This document shows, piece by piece, positions 26,712 through 38,055 of a DNA stretch of 64,000 nucleotides. The stretch covers positions 1 through 64,000 of the forward strand of contig NZ_JAGEVG010000010.1 in assembly GCF_017581925.1 (NCBI RefSeq), read 5' to 3'. Below the pieces are notes generated by a model. It worked only from the letters and a program-made list of their open reading frames with translations, was not told the origin of the DNA and made no database searches. This DNA is from Gelidibacter pelagius. GTDB taxonomy: Bacteria; Bacteroidota; Bacteroidia; Flavobacteriales; Flavobacteriaceae. Within the stretch, counting starts at the first letter, position 1; each line of letters begins with the position of its first letter. Both the position numbers and the translations under genes were made by a program.

Positions 26712-27580
26712 TGCTATTAAAAACATTACGCGAACACTTTTATATATCACTTAAAGAGGACTATCCAGAAACGGAAATCCAATCTTTTTTTAATTTATTG
26801 TCCGAGTGTTTTTTGAAAATGAAACGTGTGGAAGTTAGCTTAAATCTTTATGCGCCGATATCAGGTAAGAAAACGGAAAAGTTTGAAAATGCCATTACAA
26901 GGCTAAAAGATCAAGAACCGATTCAATATATTATTGGGTCTACGGAGTTTTATGGATTGCCATTTAAGGTTACAGAAAGCACATTGATTCCAAGACCAGA
27001 AACTGAAGAATTAGTGCAGTGGATAACGGATATTTCAAATTCTAAAACTGAAAATTTGTCCATTCTCGATATTGGAACTGGAACAGGGTGTATTGCAATT
27101 TGCTTAGCGAAAAATAAACCTGACGCCACTGTATATGCAGTAGATATAAGTAAAAAAGCATTGACGGTAGCCAGAACCAACGCGAAGCTTAACAAGGTAG
27201 ATATTGAGTTTGTTGAATTGGATATTCTTGATTGGGAAAATGGAGCGTCGAATTTGAAAAATATAGAGTTTGACATCATTGTCTCCAATCCGCCTTATGT
27301 CAGAGCCTTGGAGAAATCTCAAATGAGCGCCAATGTATTGCGACATGAGCCCGGTTTGGCTTTATATGTAGAAGATGATGATCCACTTATTTTCTATAAA
27401 GCGATAGTGGAATTAGCACAGACGCATCTCAAAAGTAATGGACAACTCTATTTTGAAATCAATCAATATTTAGGAAGTGAAATGGTTCAGTTGCTCGAAG
27501 ATTCTGATTTTAAGGAAATTGAACTCAAAATGGACATTTTTGGGAATAACCGCATGGTTTCTGGAGTTAAGAAATTTTGA
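26711..27580 (+). CDS. prmC: Release factor glutamine N5-methyltransferase
   Basis: PrmC methylates the Gln of the GGQ motif in release factors RF1 and RF2. The ATG overlapping the GNAT stop gives 289 residues, the family length; an upstream start at 26690 lies in the GNAT frame. It has a helical N-terminal domain, SAM-binding LDIGTGTGCIAI (119-130) and the catalytic NPPY at 193-196. Confidence 0.96.
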   Translation: MLLKTLREHFYISLKEDYPETEIQSFFNLLSECFLKMKRVEVSLNLYAPISGKKTEKFENAITRLKDQEPIQYIIGSTEFYGLPFKVTESTLIPRPETEELVQWITDISNSKTENLSILDIGTGTGCIAICLAKNKPDATVYAVDISKKALTVARTNAKLNKVDIEFVELDILDWENGASNLKNIEFDIIVSNPPYVRALEKSQMSANVLRHEPGLALYVEDDDPLIFYKAIVELAQTHLKSNGQLYFEINQYLGSEMVQLLEDSDFKEIELKMDIFGNNRMVSGVKKF

Positions 27581-27611
27581 TTATTAACTAAAGAAGGAGG
27601 AGTATAACCGA

Positions 27612-28337
27612 TTAGCTTTTAATAAGTTGGAGCATCACCTCAATGATTTCTTGATTGGATGCCATTTCCTGTCCCTCATTTAAAAATTTTGGTGTATTCA
27701 AAGGAATAGCCGATGTGGCTTGGACTTCCGGTGATAATACAGCCGAGCAATGTGCTTCCTTAAATCCAGCACCTTTAAAGATTAAGATGTTTTTGGGATT
27801 GATTCCAGATCCTGGAAGAATTGATAAAGCACCATCCGCCAATTGATTTAACTGGTTTAATATTAAAATACCTTTTTGTGCTGAGATTGCTTGGCCCGAT
27901 GTCAGGATCCGGTCAACTTTAAGCGCCATTAAAGTTTTTAAGGCGTCAAAAGGATTCGGCGTCCGATCAAAAGCGCGATGGAATGTGAAAGGTAATGGCT
28001 TTGAAAGTTCTATTAGCTCTTGTGTCCGGTCAATATCGATGGTATTGTCTCCATTTAAAACCCCTGACACGATGCCTTTGCAGCCCAGTTCTTTACAGAT
28101 TTGAATGTCCCTTTTCATAATTTCAAAATCCGCTTCAGAATAGGTGAAATTCCCGCTTCTTGGTCGGATGAGTACAAAAACAGGAATAGTCAGGTTTTCC
28201 ATGACCTGTTCTATCAAGCCATAAGAAGGTGTGACCCCTCCAACCGCCAACTCTGAGCACAATTCTATCCGATGTGCTCCAGCATTTTGGGCATTGACTG
28301 CTGATTGGTAATTGGAAGCACAGATTTCTAATATCAT
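27612..28337 (-). CDS. cutC: Copper homeostasis protein CutC
   Basis: A TIM-barrel protein of the CutC family, 241 residues from the ATG at 28337 (MILEICASN). The frame is open to 28361, but those extra codons lie in a palindromic element and are not needed. Motifs include AGAHRIELCSELAVGGVTPS, PVFVLIRPRSGNF, FHRAFDR and RILTSGQ. CutC was linked to copper tolerance in E. coli, later disputed; the role here is open. It sits downstream of the hexosaminidase on the same strand. Confidence 0.93.
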   Translation of the reverse strand: MILEICASNYQSAVNAQNAGAHRIELCSELAVGGVTPSYGLIEQVMENLTIPVFVLIRPRSGNFTYSEADFEIMKRDIQICKELGCKGIVSGVLNGDNTIDIDRTQELIELSKPLPFTFHRAFDRTPNPFDALKTLMALKVDRILTSGQAISAQKGILILNQLNQLADGALSILPGSGINPKNILIFKGAGFKEAHCSAVLSPEVQATSAIPLNTPKFLNEGQEMASNQEIIEVMLQLIKS

Positions 28338-28350
28338 ATTTACTTTTTTA

Positions 28351-28386
28351 AGACCTGACATTTCCGATATCGGGGATGTTAGGTCT
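28351..28386. repeat. 36-bp palindromic REP-like element
   Basis: AGACCT at 28351 pairs with AGGTCT at 28381; inner ACAT, CC and GATATC continue the symmetry, with only a G/T mismatch and two wobble pairs as RNA. It lies between the hexosaminidase stop and the cutC start, and could attenuate read-through into cutC. Confidence 0.75.
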
Positions 28387-28394
28387 GCTATTAA

Positions 28395-30659
28395 TTAATT
28401 AATTATTATTTCATCAATAAAGGTCCAAGGTTGGTGTCCTGCACCTTGCTTGCCTTCTGGGATCAATCCAGAATTCGGAATTCTCAAATGAATATAACGT
28501 GTGGTTGCGTTCAAATCAATCTTAATATTGGCATGGGTGTCTTTACTCTCTGGGATTTCAACTTTAGAGCTGGTGCCATGCTCACCGAACCCATATTCTA
28601 TGACTTTTGGGGCATAGATCCACATCCAAGGGGCCTCGTAAAATCGTGTTTCAATTGAGTTAATGGTCATTTCTTCACCCAAATCAATGGTGATTTCCAA
28701 ATCTTCTCCATCAAACCCCAACCATTCTTTGTCATTGATACGGGTGTCACTTCCTGTAATACCATTGATCAAGCCATCGGCGCCACTACCTGCATAAGTT
28801 TTACTCGGTTGTGCATTGATACTAATCTTTTTTCCAAGTGCTTTGTGGTAGTTGATCGGTTGGGTAAATGTTGCGCCCAGCTTCTTATCGTCATCAAAAA
28901 TGGCCGCTTTTATGATGAGATCTTTGTCGATTGGAATGACTCCAGAATAAACTTCCGAAGTAACATTCGGTTCTGTGCCGTCAGTTGAGAATCGGATGGT
29001 CTTGTTCTCAAGGATAGATTTAAGTTCGTAGCCTGTAGCAACGACTTCGCCGTCTACTTCATATAAGTGGTTGGCATAATTTATGTCCAAAGCATCCATG
29101 CGTTGATGGAAGTTTTCTACCCGTGCTACAAAATCGGCGTAATTTTTGTTTTTAGTAGGTGTCCATAGCACTTCACTCATCGCGAGAATTCTTGGAAACA
29201 CCATATACTCCAATTGTTTTTCATTGGGGATATACTCCGTCCAAACATTTCCTTGGCCACCCAAAACGTATTGGGATTCTTCCTCTGAAAGTTCCTCTGG
29301 AATCGGGTTAAAGCTATATACTTTTTTCAAAGGCAAAAATCCGCCACTATTCGCCAAGGGTTCACCTTCGTTATCCGATTGTTTATAATCAAAATAACAG
29401 TGCGAAGTTGGCGTCATGATCACATTGTGGTGTTGTTTGGCGGCTTCAATAGCGCCGTCGGTGCCACGCCATGACATAACGGTGGCATTTGGTGCCAATC
29501 CACCTTCCAAAATTTCGTCCCAACCAATAATTTGTCTGCCTTTTCCATTCAGATATTTTTCTATTCTTGTGATAAAATAATTCTGAAGTTCATGTTCATC
29601 TTTCAAACCTTCCTCTTTAATACGTTGTTGGCAATTAGGGCACTTTTCCCAATGTGTTTTTGGTGCCTCATCACCTCCAATGTGAATGTATTTGCTGGGA
29701 AAGAGTTCTAAAACTTCATCTAAAACATTTTCTAAAAACTCAAAGGTTTCATCTTTAGAGCAGAAGATATGGTCAAAAACACCCCAAGTCTCGGCTACTT
29801 TAACCTGCTCACCCGTACACCCCAATTCTGGATACGCAGAAATGGCGGCTTGTGCATGTCCAGGCATTTCTATTTCAGGGATAATGGTCACATGACGAGT
29901 TTGTGCATAAGCCACGACATCTTTTATCTCTTTTTGGGTGTAGTAGCCACCATAGCGTTTGCCATCGAATTGTTGCTGATCAGGATCGTAGCTGCCAATT
30001 AGCGTTTGGTCCCTGAAAGCGGCAATCTCTTGTAGTTTTGGATACTTTTTGATCTCAATGCGCCAACCTTGGTCTTCTGTCAAGTGCCAATGAAACGTGT
30101 TCATTTTGAGCATGGCCAGAGCGTCAATATATTTTTTGATGAAATCCACAGAAAAGAAATGACGACCAACATCTAAATGCATGCCTCTGTGTTTAAATTG
30201 TGGCTCATCCTTTATGGTTATACTTGGAATTGCAAATTTCTCTGAAGTGAATGTCCCATTTTCAAAGTCGGCAGGCAGTAGTTGCCGTATGGATTGTACC
30301 GCATAAAAGGCACCTTGATCGGTTTTTGCCCTGATTTCAATCTGCTTTGGTGAGATGGTCAATTGATAGCCTTCATCATTTGAAATGGTGTCGTCCTGAA
30401 TAAAACTTATTTTATTGTTCTTTTCTAACTGAATTGAACTGCCTTTTTCGATAAATTCCTTTAAAAAAATAGCTGAAACCTCAAAATTGCTATCAAATGA
30501 CATCCCGACAGAATTGTCCAGAATAAATTCCCCTTTTGTGCTTTCCATGTGCGTTGGCATTGGAATAATTTGTGGCTTAGGGGTTTCAGTGTTTGGGGAA
30601 TCACAGTTGTATAAGAATGTGATAAAAACTATAAGTACGGTTATTTTCTTGATTTGCAT
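28395..30659 (-). CDS. Beta-N-acetylhexosaminidase, GH20 lipoprotein
   Basis: The enzyme removes terminal GlcNAc or GalNAc from glycans such as chitin oligomers. The 754-residue protein has a lipoprotein signal (acceptor Cys after VFITFLYN), a GH20b N-terminal domain (about 35-150), the GH20 barrel with FKHRGMHLDVGRHFF and the catalytic Asp-Glu pair in HIGGDEAPK (about 335), then a FN3/CHB_HEX-type domain and a C-terminal discoidin-like carbohydrate-binding domain (about 620-754). It probably sits in the outer membrane. cutC follows 57 bases later. Confidence 0.94.
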   Translation of the reverse strand: MQIKKITVLIVFITFLYNCDSPNTETPKPQIIPMPTHMESTKGEFILDNSVGMSFDSNFEVSAIFLKEFIEKGSSIQLEKNNKISFIQDDTISNDEGYQLTISPKQIEIRAKTDQGAFYAVQSIRQLLPADFENGTFTSEKFAIPSITIKDEPQFKHRGMHLDVGRHFFSVDFIKKYIDALAMLKMNTFHWHLTEDQGWRIEIKKYPKLQEIAAFRDQTLIGSYDPDQQQFDGKRYGGYYTQKEIKDVVAYAQTRHVTIIPEIEMPGHAQAAISAYPELGCTGEQVKVAETWGVFDHIFCSKDETFEFLENVLDEVLELFPSKYIHIGGDEAPKTHWEKCPNCQQRIKEEGLKDEHELQNYFITRIEKYLNGKGRQIIGWDEILEGGLAPNATVMSWRGTDGAIEAAKQHHNVIMTPTSHCYFDYKQSDNEGEPLANSGGFLPLKKVYSFNPIPEELSEEESQYVLGGQGNVWTEYIPNEKQLEYMVFPRILAMSEVLWTPTKNKNYADFVARVENFHQRMDALDINYANHLYEVDGEVVATGYELKSILENKTIRFSTDGTEPNVTSEVYSGVIPIDKDLIIKAAIFDDDKKLGATFTQPINYHKALGKKISINAQPSKTYAGSGADGLINGITGSDTRINDKEWLGFDGEDLEITIDLGEEMTINSIETRFYEAPWMWIYAPKVIEYGFGEHGTSSKVEIPESKDTHANIKIDLNATTRYIHLRIPNSGLIPEGKQGAGHQPWTFIDEIIIN

Positions 30660-30664
30660 TTTAG

Positions 30665-32716
<2,052 letters not shown>

Positions 32717-32784
32717 AATTCCTACAAATCAAATCAATTCATCGATTAAATTAGCTTTTACTCGTCTAATAGTCTAAATTTATT

Positions 32785-33549
32785 ATGTTTGTAGGATTAA
32801 TTGATGTATTAAGTATGAGTATGCAAAGAATTTTAATCGGTGTTTTGATAGCTCTTTCAGCGGTATTTTTAGGTTTCCAAATCTTTGAATTGGAAGTTGA
32901 AGCAGCAGGAATAAGAGCTTTATTGCTGATGTTCTTGACCGTGTTGTATTATATAAGAGTTAAAAATAAAAGTATTTACTTCTTTTTGTTTTTAATCACT
33001 TTTTCTATTGCAGAAATTTTAAATTTTATAGGGTGGTTGGTGCCTCTTGTCCCGGACAATAGAGTTGATTATATGTACTTTATTGTTAACTCGTTGTATA
33101 TTTTGGCATATTCATTATTGACCGTACAGATTTTAACTTCAATGAATTTGGTTGAAATTGTAAAAAAACTTCCATTTCACCTTATTATTTTAATCATACT
33201 TGATGTGTTTTGTGTTATTGTTGTTACGAATACGGCTATCGGACGATTAAATTACTATGAGTATTTTGTTGAGCTTGTTTATAATTCTGTCATTATGATT
33301 TTGTTGACTGTAGCATTAATTAATTACATCCATAAAAATGACAAAAAGGCCATCAATCTATTAATTGGATCCATCTTTATCTTTTTTTCAGAGGTTATAC
33401 AGTTGGCCTATTTTTACGTTTCAAGTAATAATTTACTCAATGTATTTTGTTCTCTCTTTCTTGTGCTTGCCTTTGTCTTTTTCTATCTTCAATCAAGGCT
33501 TTCCTATGAACCCCAAGAAGAGTCCTTATATTCTGATTTATTGGCGTGA
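32785..33549 (+). CDS. Multi-pass membrane protein, YhhN-like topology
   Basis: A 254-residue protein with about eight transmembrane helices and short loops and no catalytic signature. Length, helix spacing and a polar FFSEVIQLAYF helix resemble TMEM86/YhhN (lysoplasmalogenase-like) proteins, but the match is weak. The next gene encodes a protein of exactly the same length and similar layout, so the pair may derive from an old duplication. An alternative start is the Met at residue 11. Function unknown. Confidence 0.75.
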   Translation: MFVGLIDVLSMSMQRILIGVLIALSAVFLGFQIFELEVEAAGIRALLLMFLTVLYYIRVKNKSIYFFLFLITFSIAEILNFIGWLVPLVPDNRVDYMYFIVNSLYILAYSLLTVQILTSMNLVEIVKKLPFHLIILIILDVFCVIVVTNTAIGRLNYYEYFVELVYNSVIMILLTVALINYIHKNDKKAINLLIGSIFIFFSEVIQLAYFYVSSNNLLNVFCSLFLVLAFVFFYLQSRLSYEPQEESLYSDLLA

Positions 33550-33802
33550 GCTGGATCAACGTTAAGTGCTAACTCTACTATTGCCAACCAATCCATCTTA
33601 TAGAACATCCAATCCAATCTAACGTATTGAATAAATAGATCATCTTGAGCCAGGTACTGAATTTCTTATAAATAAAATTGAAATGTTCGTTGCGTTTAGG
33701 ATAATTGGCCCTCTTTCAAACTCCGTCCACTTCAATTTGTTGAATTTTAACTAAAAAATCGATGAAGCGGGTAAAAACGAGGATTAAAGTCATTTTTTTT
33801 CT

Positions 33803-33810
33803 TATATTTG
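33803..33810 (+). promoter_or_regulatory. Bacteroidota -7 box for the second membrane-protein gene
   Basis: TATATTTG, an exact TAnnTTTG match, ends 24 bases before the ATG at 33835. No TTTG at the -33 spacing. Confidence 0.5.
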
Positions 33811-33834
33811 CCCACCTACTTATACTAATCTATC

Positions 33835-34599
33835 ATGGAAAGATGGCATGCCTTGTCCCCAAATTGGGCAACAATTTTATTATTGGTTCTAATTGTTTCG
33901 CTCAACTTACTTTGCTCTTATTATGGACTTTCTGTGGTAACTCAAACCATGACCTTAACTATAATTCCGACATTACTAATGGTCTATTTTTTTAGACAAA
34001 AAATAATGGCAAATATATTTTCCCTCATTTTTATGCTCTATTTTTTGGGAATTATATTTAACGCCATGGACCACCTTAGCCTCTCTTCAGATGTATCGGA
34101 ATCTTGCTTTACTGGAGCTTATTTATTAATGGTATTTGTATTGCTGGGTAAGTTAAAGTATGTGAAACTTGAGCGCTTCGTGTCTTGGTATTTGGCGGTT
34201 GTTTTTTTTATAAGCACATATCTTCTCTATCTAATATTTATAGGATTAAAAGACAGTTTTCAAGATAATATTACTTTAACCTTGATGGTAAGTAAAGGTG
34301 TTGCCTTGTTGGTCATAGCATTTTTCGCTTTCGCAATTTATTTGAGTAAGGAGACAGCACAATCGATCATATTCCTAATGGTTGTATGTTGCTTTGTTTT
34401 TTCTGATGTATTGAGTTTTATCACCACCTCGTATATTCATTTCTGGTTGTTTGAGGGTGTGCAAAAGATATTTCAGAGCATAGGGCTTGTTTTGTCTTGT
34501 ATTTATGTTTTTAACTATCAAGAAATAGCTACAAGAGTTGAAAGAAGAAAGGCGTTCAAGCCAATTTCTCGAACCAATCAGGTGTCTGTTCAATCTTAA
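33835..34599 (+). CDS. Multi-pass membrane protein, YhhN-like, tandem partner
   Basis: 254 residues with about eight transmembrane helices. A CCFVFSDVLSFI helix near 190 corresponds to FIFFSEVIQLAY in the preceding protein, and the final helix pair aligns in spacing. This supports divergent paralogy, although identity is low. The basic C terminus (VERRKAFKPISRTNQ) is likely cytoplasmic. It has a separate -7 box, and its stop overlaps the convergent phosphatase gene by four bases. Function unknown. Confidence 0.75.
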   Translation: MERWHALSPNWATILLLVLIVSLNLLCSYYGLSVVTQTMTLTIIPTLLMVYFFRQKIMANIFSLIFMLYFLGIIFNAMDHLSLSSDVSESCFTGAYLLMVFVLLGKLKYVKLERFVSWYLAVVFFISTYLLYLIFIGLKDSFQDNITLTLMVSKGVALLVIAFFAFAIYLSKETAQSIIFLMVVCCFVFSDVLSFITTSYIHFWLFEGVQKIFQSIGLVLSCIYVFNYQEIATRVERRKAFKPISRTNQVSVQS

Positions 34600-35507
34600 A
34601 CTAAAATAGATACCCCTTCAGATGATTTGTTTTTGGCACTGTCAAAATAGAAATCGATTTTGCCAAGATTAATCCCGAAGCAGCCCACCTGATTGACCAA
34701 TACATTCTGGTCAATACTGTTTTTCACAATCGTCGGTTTTTTAAGAAATGTATGGGTATGGCCACCAATGATCAAATCAATATCCTTTGTAGCAGCGGCC
34801 AATGAAAGATCACTTGGCTTTTCAGTATTATTACGATAGTTATATCCTAAATGAGACAAGCAGATAATCAAATCGCATTTTTCATTTTCTTTTAATATCC
34901 GTGACATGTCCTGTGCAATCTCTACAGGGTTAAGATAAACGGTTTCTTTATACATGTTTTTGTCCACCAATCCTGCAAGTTGAATACCCAACCCAAAAAC
35001 GCCGATTTTAATCCCGTTTTTTACAAATACTTTATAGGGTTTGGTATGTGTGTCCATGATGGTGTTTGAAAAATCATAGTTGGCACTTATAAAATCAAAT
35101 TTCGCATGTGGCAATTGGGCATATAAACCTTCAAGACCATTATCAAAATCATGGTTGCCGATGGTTGCAGCATCGTATTTAAGCATGCTCATGAGTTTGA
35201 ATTCCAGTTCGCCACCATAATAATTGAAATATGGCGTGCCCTGGAAGATATCACCGGCATCTAGTAGTAAAGTATTTGGGTTTTCAGCTCTAATACCTTC
35301 AACCAAACTGGCTCTTCTGGCAACACCTCCTTGATTTGGATTTCTGCCATCCTGAGGCCCAAAGGGATCAATATGGCTGTGTACGTCGTTGGTGTGTAGG
35401 ATGGTTATCTTTTTTAGACCGCTGGAAAATGATTGTAGCCCAAATCCGCCCAATCCCACCAAGGCTGTGGCTGCTGTTGTTTGTTGAATGAATTCTCTTC
35501 TTTTCAT
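34596..35507 (-). CDS. 5'-nucleotidase/metallophosphatase catalytic subunit
   Basis: The 303-residue protein has a Tat-like signal (MKRREFIQQTTAATALVGLGG) and the calcineurin-like metallophosphatase motifs in order: ILHTNDVHSHI, LDAGDIFQGTP, IGNHDFDNG, LSHLGY and GGHTHTF. This is only the N-terminal catalytic half of UshA; the substrate-binding C-terminal half is the next gene upstream (35625-36383). Together they should hydrolyse extracytoplasmic nucleotides or related phosphates. Confidence 0.92.
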   Translation of the reverse strand: MKRREFIQQTTAATALVGLGGFGLQSFSSGLKKITILHTNDVHSHIDPFGPQDGRNPNQGGVARRASLVEGIRAENPNTLLLDAGDIFQGTPYFNYYGGELEFKLMSMLKYDAATIGNHDFDNGLEGLYAQLPHAKFDFISANYDFSNTIMDTHTKPYKVFVKNGIKIGVFGLGIQLAGLVDKNMYKETVYLNPVEIAQDMSRILKENEKCDLIICLSHLGYNYRNNTEKPSDLSLAAATKDIDLIIGGHTHTFLKKPTIVKNSIDQNVLVNQVGCFGINLGKIDFYFDSAKNKSSEGVSILV

Positions 35508-35624
35508 GTTTATTGTTTTATAATGGTCACATGCTGTTCGCCATTAATTATTCCATAGATGATAAAATCTTTAGCATGCTCCTTTCATAACTTCAAAATA
35601 ATTATTAATTAAAAAAAACTGCCG

Positions 35625-36383
35625 TTAATCCTTTAACTGAATAAATCGGTCATCAGCTACAGGGTTGATGGTATCTGTTTTCATAAAATAATCAATAAGC
35701 GCATTTCTTATTTTATAATCCAACACGAAAACCTCTTCACTTCCTTTAAAGAAGTCCATCCCATCACCACCATTAATAAGATAATCGTTGGTGGCAACAT
35801 AGTATGTTTTATTAAAATCGATTGGGATTTGATTTACCGCACTTTCAATCATCTGGCCATCTTTGTCCAAAATTATTTTTAATTTGGAAATGGGATGGGC
35901 GCGTTTGGCTCTTACCAAGTAATCTAATAGTTCTTTTACGTTGGCTCCCGGTAATTTTGAAATCACGATAGAATTTTCAAAAGGCATCAATTCAAAGGCT
36001 GTTCTTTTAGAAATCGGACCTTTTGAAATAATGGACCTGATACCACCGTGGTTCATTAAGACAAAGTCGATATGTTCCCCGGTTCTTTTAAAAAATACAG
36101 GATCAGCTTCTTCATAAATCACGTCGGCCATTAAATTGCCAATGGCCGTGTTTAGATGTCCGTCAGATTTGGAATACGTATCCACCGAATAGGCTAGAAT
36201 ACTATCCAAATCCCTATTGATATTTTCTCTGTAGGGCTTAATGAAGTCTTCAATGCTTGCTATGGATTGCAGACTATCATTGATGTTTATGTTTTTGCCT
36301 TCAATTTTGAAAACATCCGTAGGCGCTTTGCAAGACATGGTCAAAAGCAGCCCTAAAATCAGAAAAATATTTTTAAAATTCAT
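35625..36383 (-). CDS. 5'-nucleotidase C-terminal domain lipoprotein
   Basis: A 252-residue lipoprotein (acceptor Cys18 in LLTMSC) carrying only the 5_nucleotid_C domain: GNLMADVIYEEAD, FVLMNHGGIRSII, LMPFENSIVISKLPGANVKELLDY and TNDYLINGGDGMDFF. These are the parts of UshA that bind the nucleoside. It precedes the metallophosphatase gene by 117 bases on the same strand, so the enzyme is encoded in two pieces, one lipid-anchored. Confidence 0.92.
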   Translation of the reverse strand: MNFKNIFLILGLLLTMSCKAPTDVFKIEGKNININDSLQSIASIEDFIKPYRENINRDLDSILAYSVDTYSKSDGHLNTAIGNLMADVIYEEADPVFFKRTGEHIDFVLMNHGGIRSIISKGPISKRTAFELMPFENSIVISKLPGANVKELLDYLVRAKRAHPISKLKIILDKDGQMIESAVNQIPIDFNKTYYVATNDYLINGGDGMDFFKGSEEVFVLDYKIRNALIDYFMKTDTINPVADDRFIQLKD

Positions 36384-36427
36384 CGAATAACTTCTAAAAT
36401 GTTAATAGTTAAATGTATTGTGTTTAC

Positions 36428-36435
36428 TACCTTTG
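36428..36435 (+). promoter_or_regulatory. Bacteroidota -7 box for DUF6913-dapA
   Basis: TACCTTTG, an exact TAnnTTTG match, ends 15 bases before the ATG at 36451. The -33 element is not clear. Confidence 0.6.
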
Positions 36436-36450
36436 TCAAAACAAAAGTAA

Positions 36451-36969
36451 ATGATTTTAAAGGCATTTAGAGAAAAATCAGATCAAAAATTCATCGATAA
36501 GCTGTTAAGTTCTAAAAACACCGCTATTAGTGATAAAAAAATAGAATCAGTGGGCGTTATCATTGACGCCAGTGAATTTTCTGATGCCGAAGTATTTAAG
36601 AATTTTTTTCACGACTTGGGAATCCAGTTGCCAAAGATCAAAGTAATTGTTTTTGTTGATGATGTGAAGAAAACAGAGCGTTTGTGGGGTAACTATTTTA
36701 CTAAGAAAGACTTTGGTTGGAGAGGGAAGGTAAAACACGCAGAGCTCCAAAGCTTTTTAAATACTGAATTTGATGCGCTTTTAGGATTTTATAAAAACGA
36801 AGCCATCGAATTGAAAATGGTCACCGCACTATCAAAGGCCAATTTCAAAATAGGATTATCGGGTGTCGATGACCGCTTGTTCGACTTCATATTGGACGTA
36901 GGCATCAATGATTTTGAAATATTTAAAGTAGAACTTAAAAAGTATTTAACCATATTAAAAAAAATATAA
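36451..36969 (+). CDS. DUF6913 family protein
   Basis: A soluble 172-residue protein without signal peptide, matching the flavobacterial family DUF6913 as I recall it. The alternating hydrophobic strands and helices ([39 protein letters not shown]) suggest a small alpha/beta fold. Its stop overlaps the dapA start (TAATG), so it is co-translated with dapA; a role in lysine or cell-wall precursor synthesis is only positional inference. Confidence 0.82.
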   Translation: MILKAFREKSDQKFIDKLLSSKNTAISDKKIESVGVIIDASEFSDAEVFKNFFHDLGIQLPKIKVIVFVDDVKKTERLWGNYFTKKDFGWRGKVKHAELQSFLNTEFDALLGFYKNEAIELKMVTALSKANFKIGLSGVDDRLFDFILDVGINDFEIFKVELKKYLTILKKI

Positions 36970-37847
36970 TGACAAAATTTCTTGGAACAGGTGTGGCTTT
37001 GATCACTCCGTTCAACACTGATTTGAGTATTGATCACAACGCTCTTGACACCATTGTCAATTTCAATATTGATAATGGGACAGAGTATTTGGTGATTTGT
37101 GGAACCACTGCAGAAAGTGTAACCCTAACGAAACAGGAAAAGAAGGATGTCATTACTACCATAAAAAAAGCCAATAATGGCAGACTACCATTGGTTTTGG
37201 GTATTGGGGGCAATAATACTGCTGAAATTATCGAAGAGATCAAGGCGACGGATTTGTCAGATATAGACGCAATTCTGTCAGTTTCACCATATTATACAAA
37301 GCCAACCCAGGAAGGTGTTTACCAGCATTTTAAAGCCATTTCTGAAGCGTCTCCAAAGCCTATCATACTTTATAATGTGCCAGGACGTACGGCTTCAAAT
37401 ATGTTGCCGACGACTACATTGCGTCTTGCCAATGATTTTAAAAATATCATCGCCATAAAGGAAGCGGGAAATAACGTTGGACAATATTTACAATTGTTAA
37501 AAAATAAACCTGACGATTTCATGATAATTTCAGGAGATGATGATTTGGCATTAGGTGTTGTTTTGGCAGGTGGTGCAGGAGTGATTTCAGTATTGGGGCA
37601 AGCCTTACCAAAAGATTTTACCAATATGATCCGTCTTGGATTGGAAGGGAATGCAAAGGAGGCCTATAAACTACATTTTAAATTAATGGATGTGACCGCT
37701 CAGATTTTTGAGGAAAACAATCCAGCAGGAATTAAAGCTGTTTTTCAAGCGCTTGGTTTGGCACAGGACACTGTGAGATTGCCCTTGGTTGTGGCATCGG
37801 ACGCATTAAAAGGGAAAATCAAAAAAAGTGTGGCGCTCCTCAAATAA
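36969..37847 (+). CDS. dapA: 4-hydroxy-tetrahydrodipicolinate synthase
   Basis: DapA condenses pyruvate with aspartate semialdehyde, the first committed step to diaminopimelate and lysine. The 292-residue TIM barrel shows GTTAES (45-50), Tyr135 in YNVPGRT, and the Schiff-base Lys164 in IAIKEA. All catalytic residues are present. It is second in an operon with the DUF6913 gene. Confidence 0.97.
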   Translation: MTKFLGTGVALITPFNTDLSIDHNALDTIVNFNIDNGTEYLVICGTTAESVTLTKQEKKDVITTIKKANNGRLPLVLGIGGNNTAEIIEEIKATDLSDIDAILSVSPYYTKPTQEGVYQHFKAISEASPKPIILYNVPGRTASNMLPTTTLRLANDFKNIIAIKEAGNNVGQYLQLLKNKPDDFMIISGDDDLALGVVLAGGAGVISVLGQALPKDFTNMIRLGLEGNAKEAYKLHFKLMDVTAQIFEENNPAGIKAVFQALGLAQDTVRLPLVVASDALKGKIKKSVALLK

Positions 37848-37943
37848 ACAATAAACGTTAAATTTTACTTAAACGTCTTCGTAGCCTAAATTCAACACTT
37901 ATTTTAGCTTGAAATTTTTATTTTATAATACGTTATAAATGTG

Positions 37944-37951
37944 TATTTTTG
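37944..37951 (+). promoter_or_regulatory. Bacteroidota -7 box for the bamD operon
   Basis: TATTTTTG, an exact TAnnTTTG match, with TTTT at the -33 position 19 bases upstream (37921-37924). Transcription from it would enter bamD, rpoZ and coaBC. Confidence 0.6.
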
Positions 37952-38055
37952 CATTCTGTTTAAAAATGTCGATGTACCGTTAAAACACAACCTTATCTAT
38001 GACCATATTTAATCAGGCGTTTCAATTAAATAATACAAAGAAGAACAATTCTTGG

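Noticed and set aside
33762-33995. 77-codon frame overlapping the start of the second membrane protein in another frame
   Set aside because: It lies across a promoter box and the real gene start and has no family resemblance; the 33835 frame has proper transmembrane structure.
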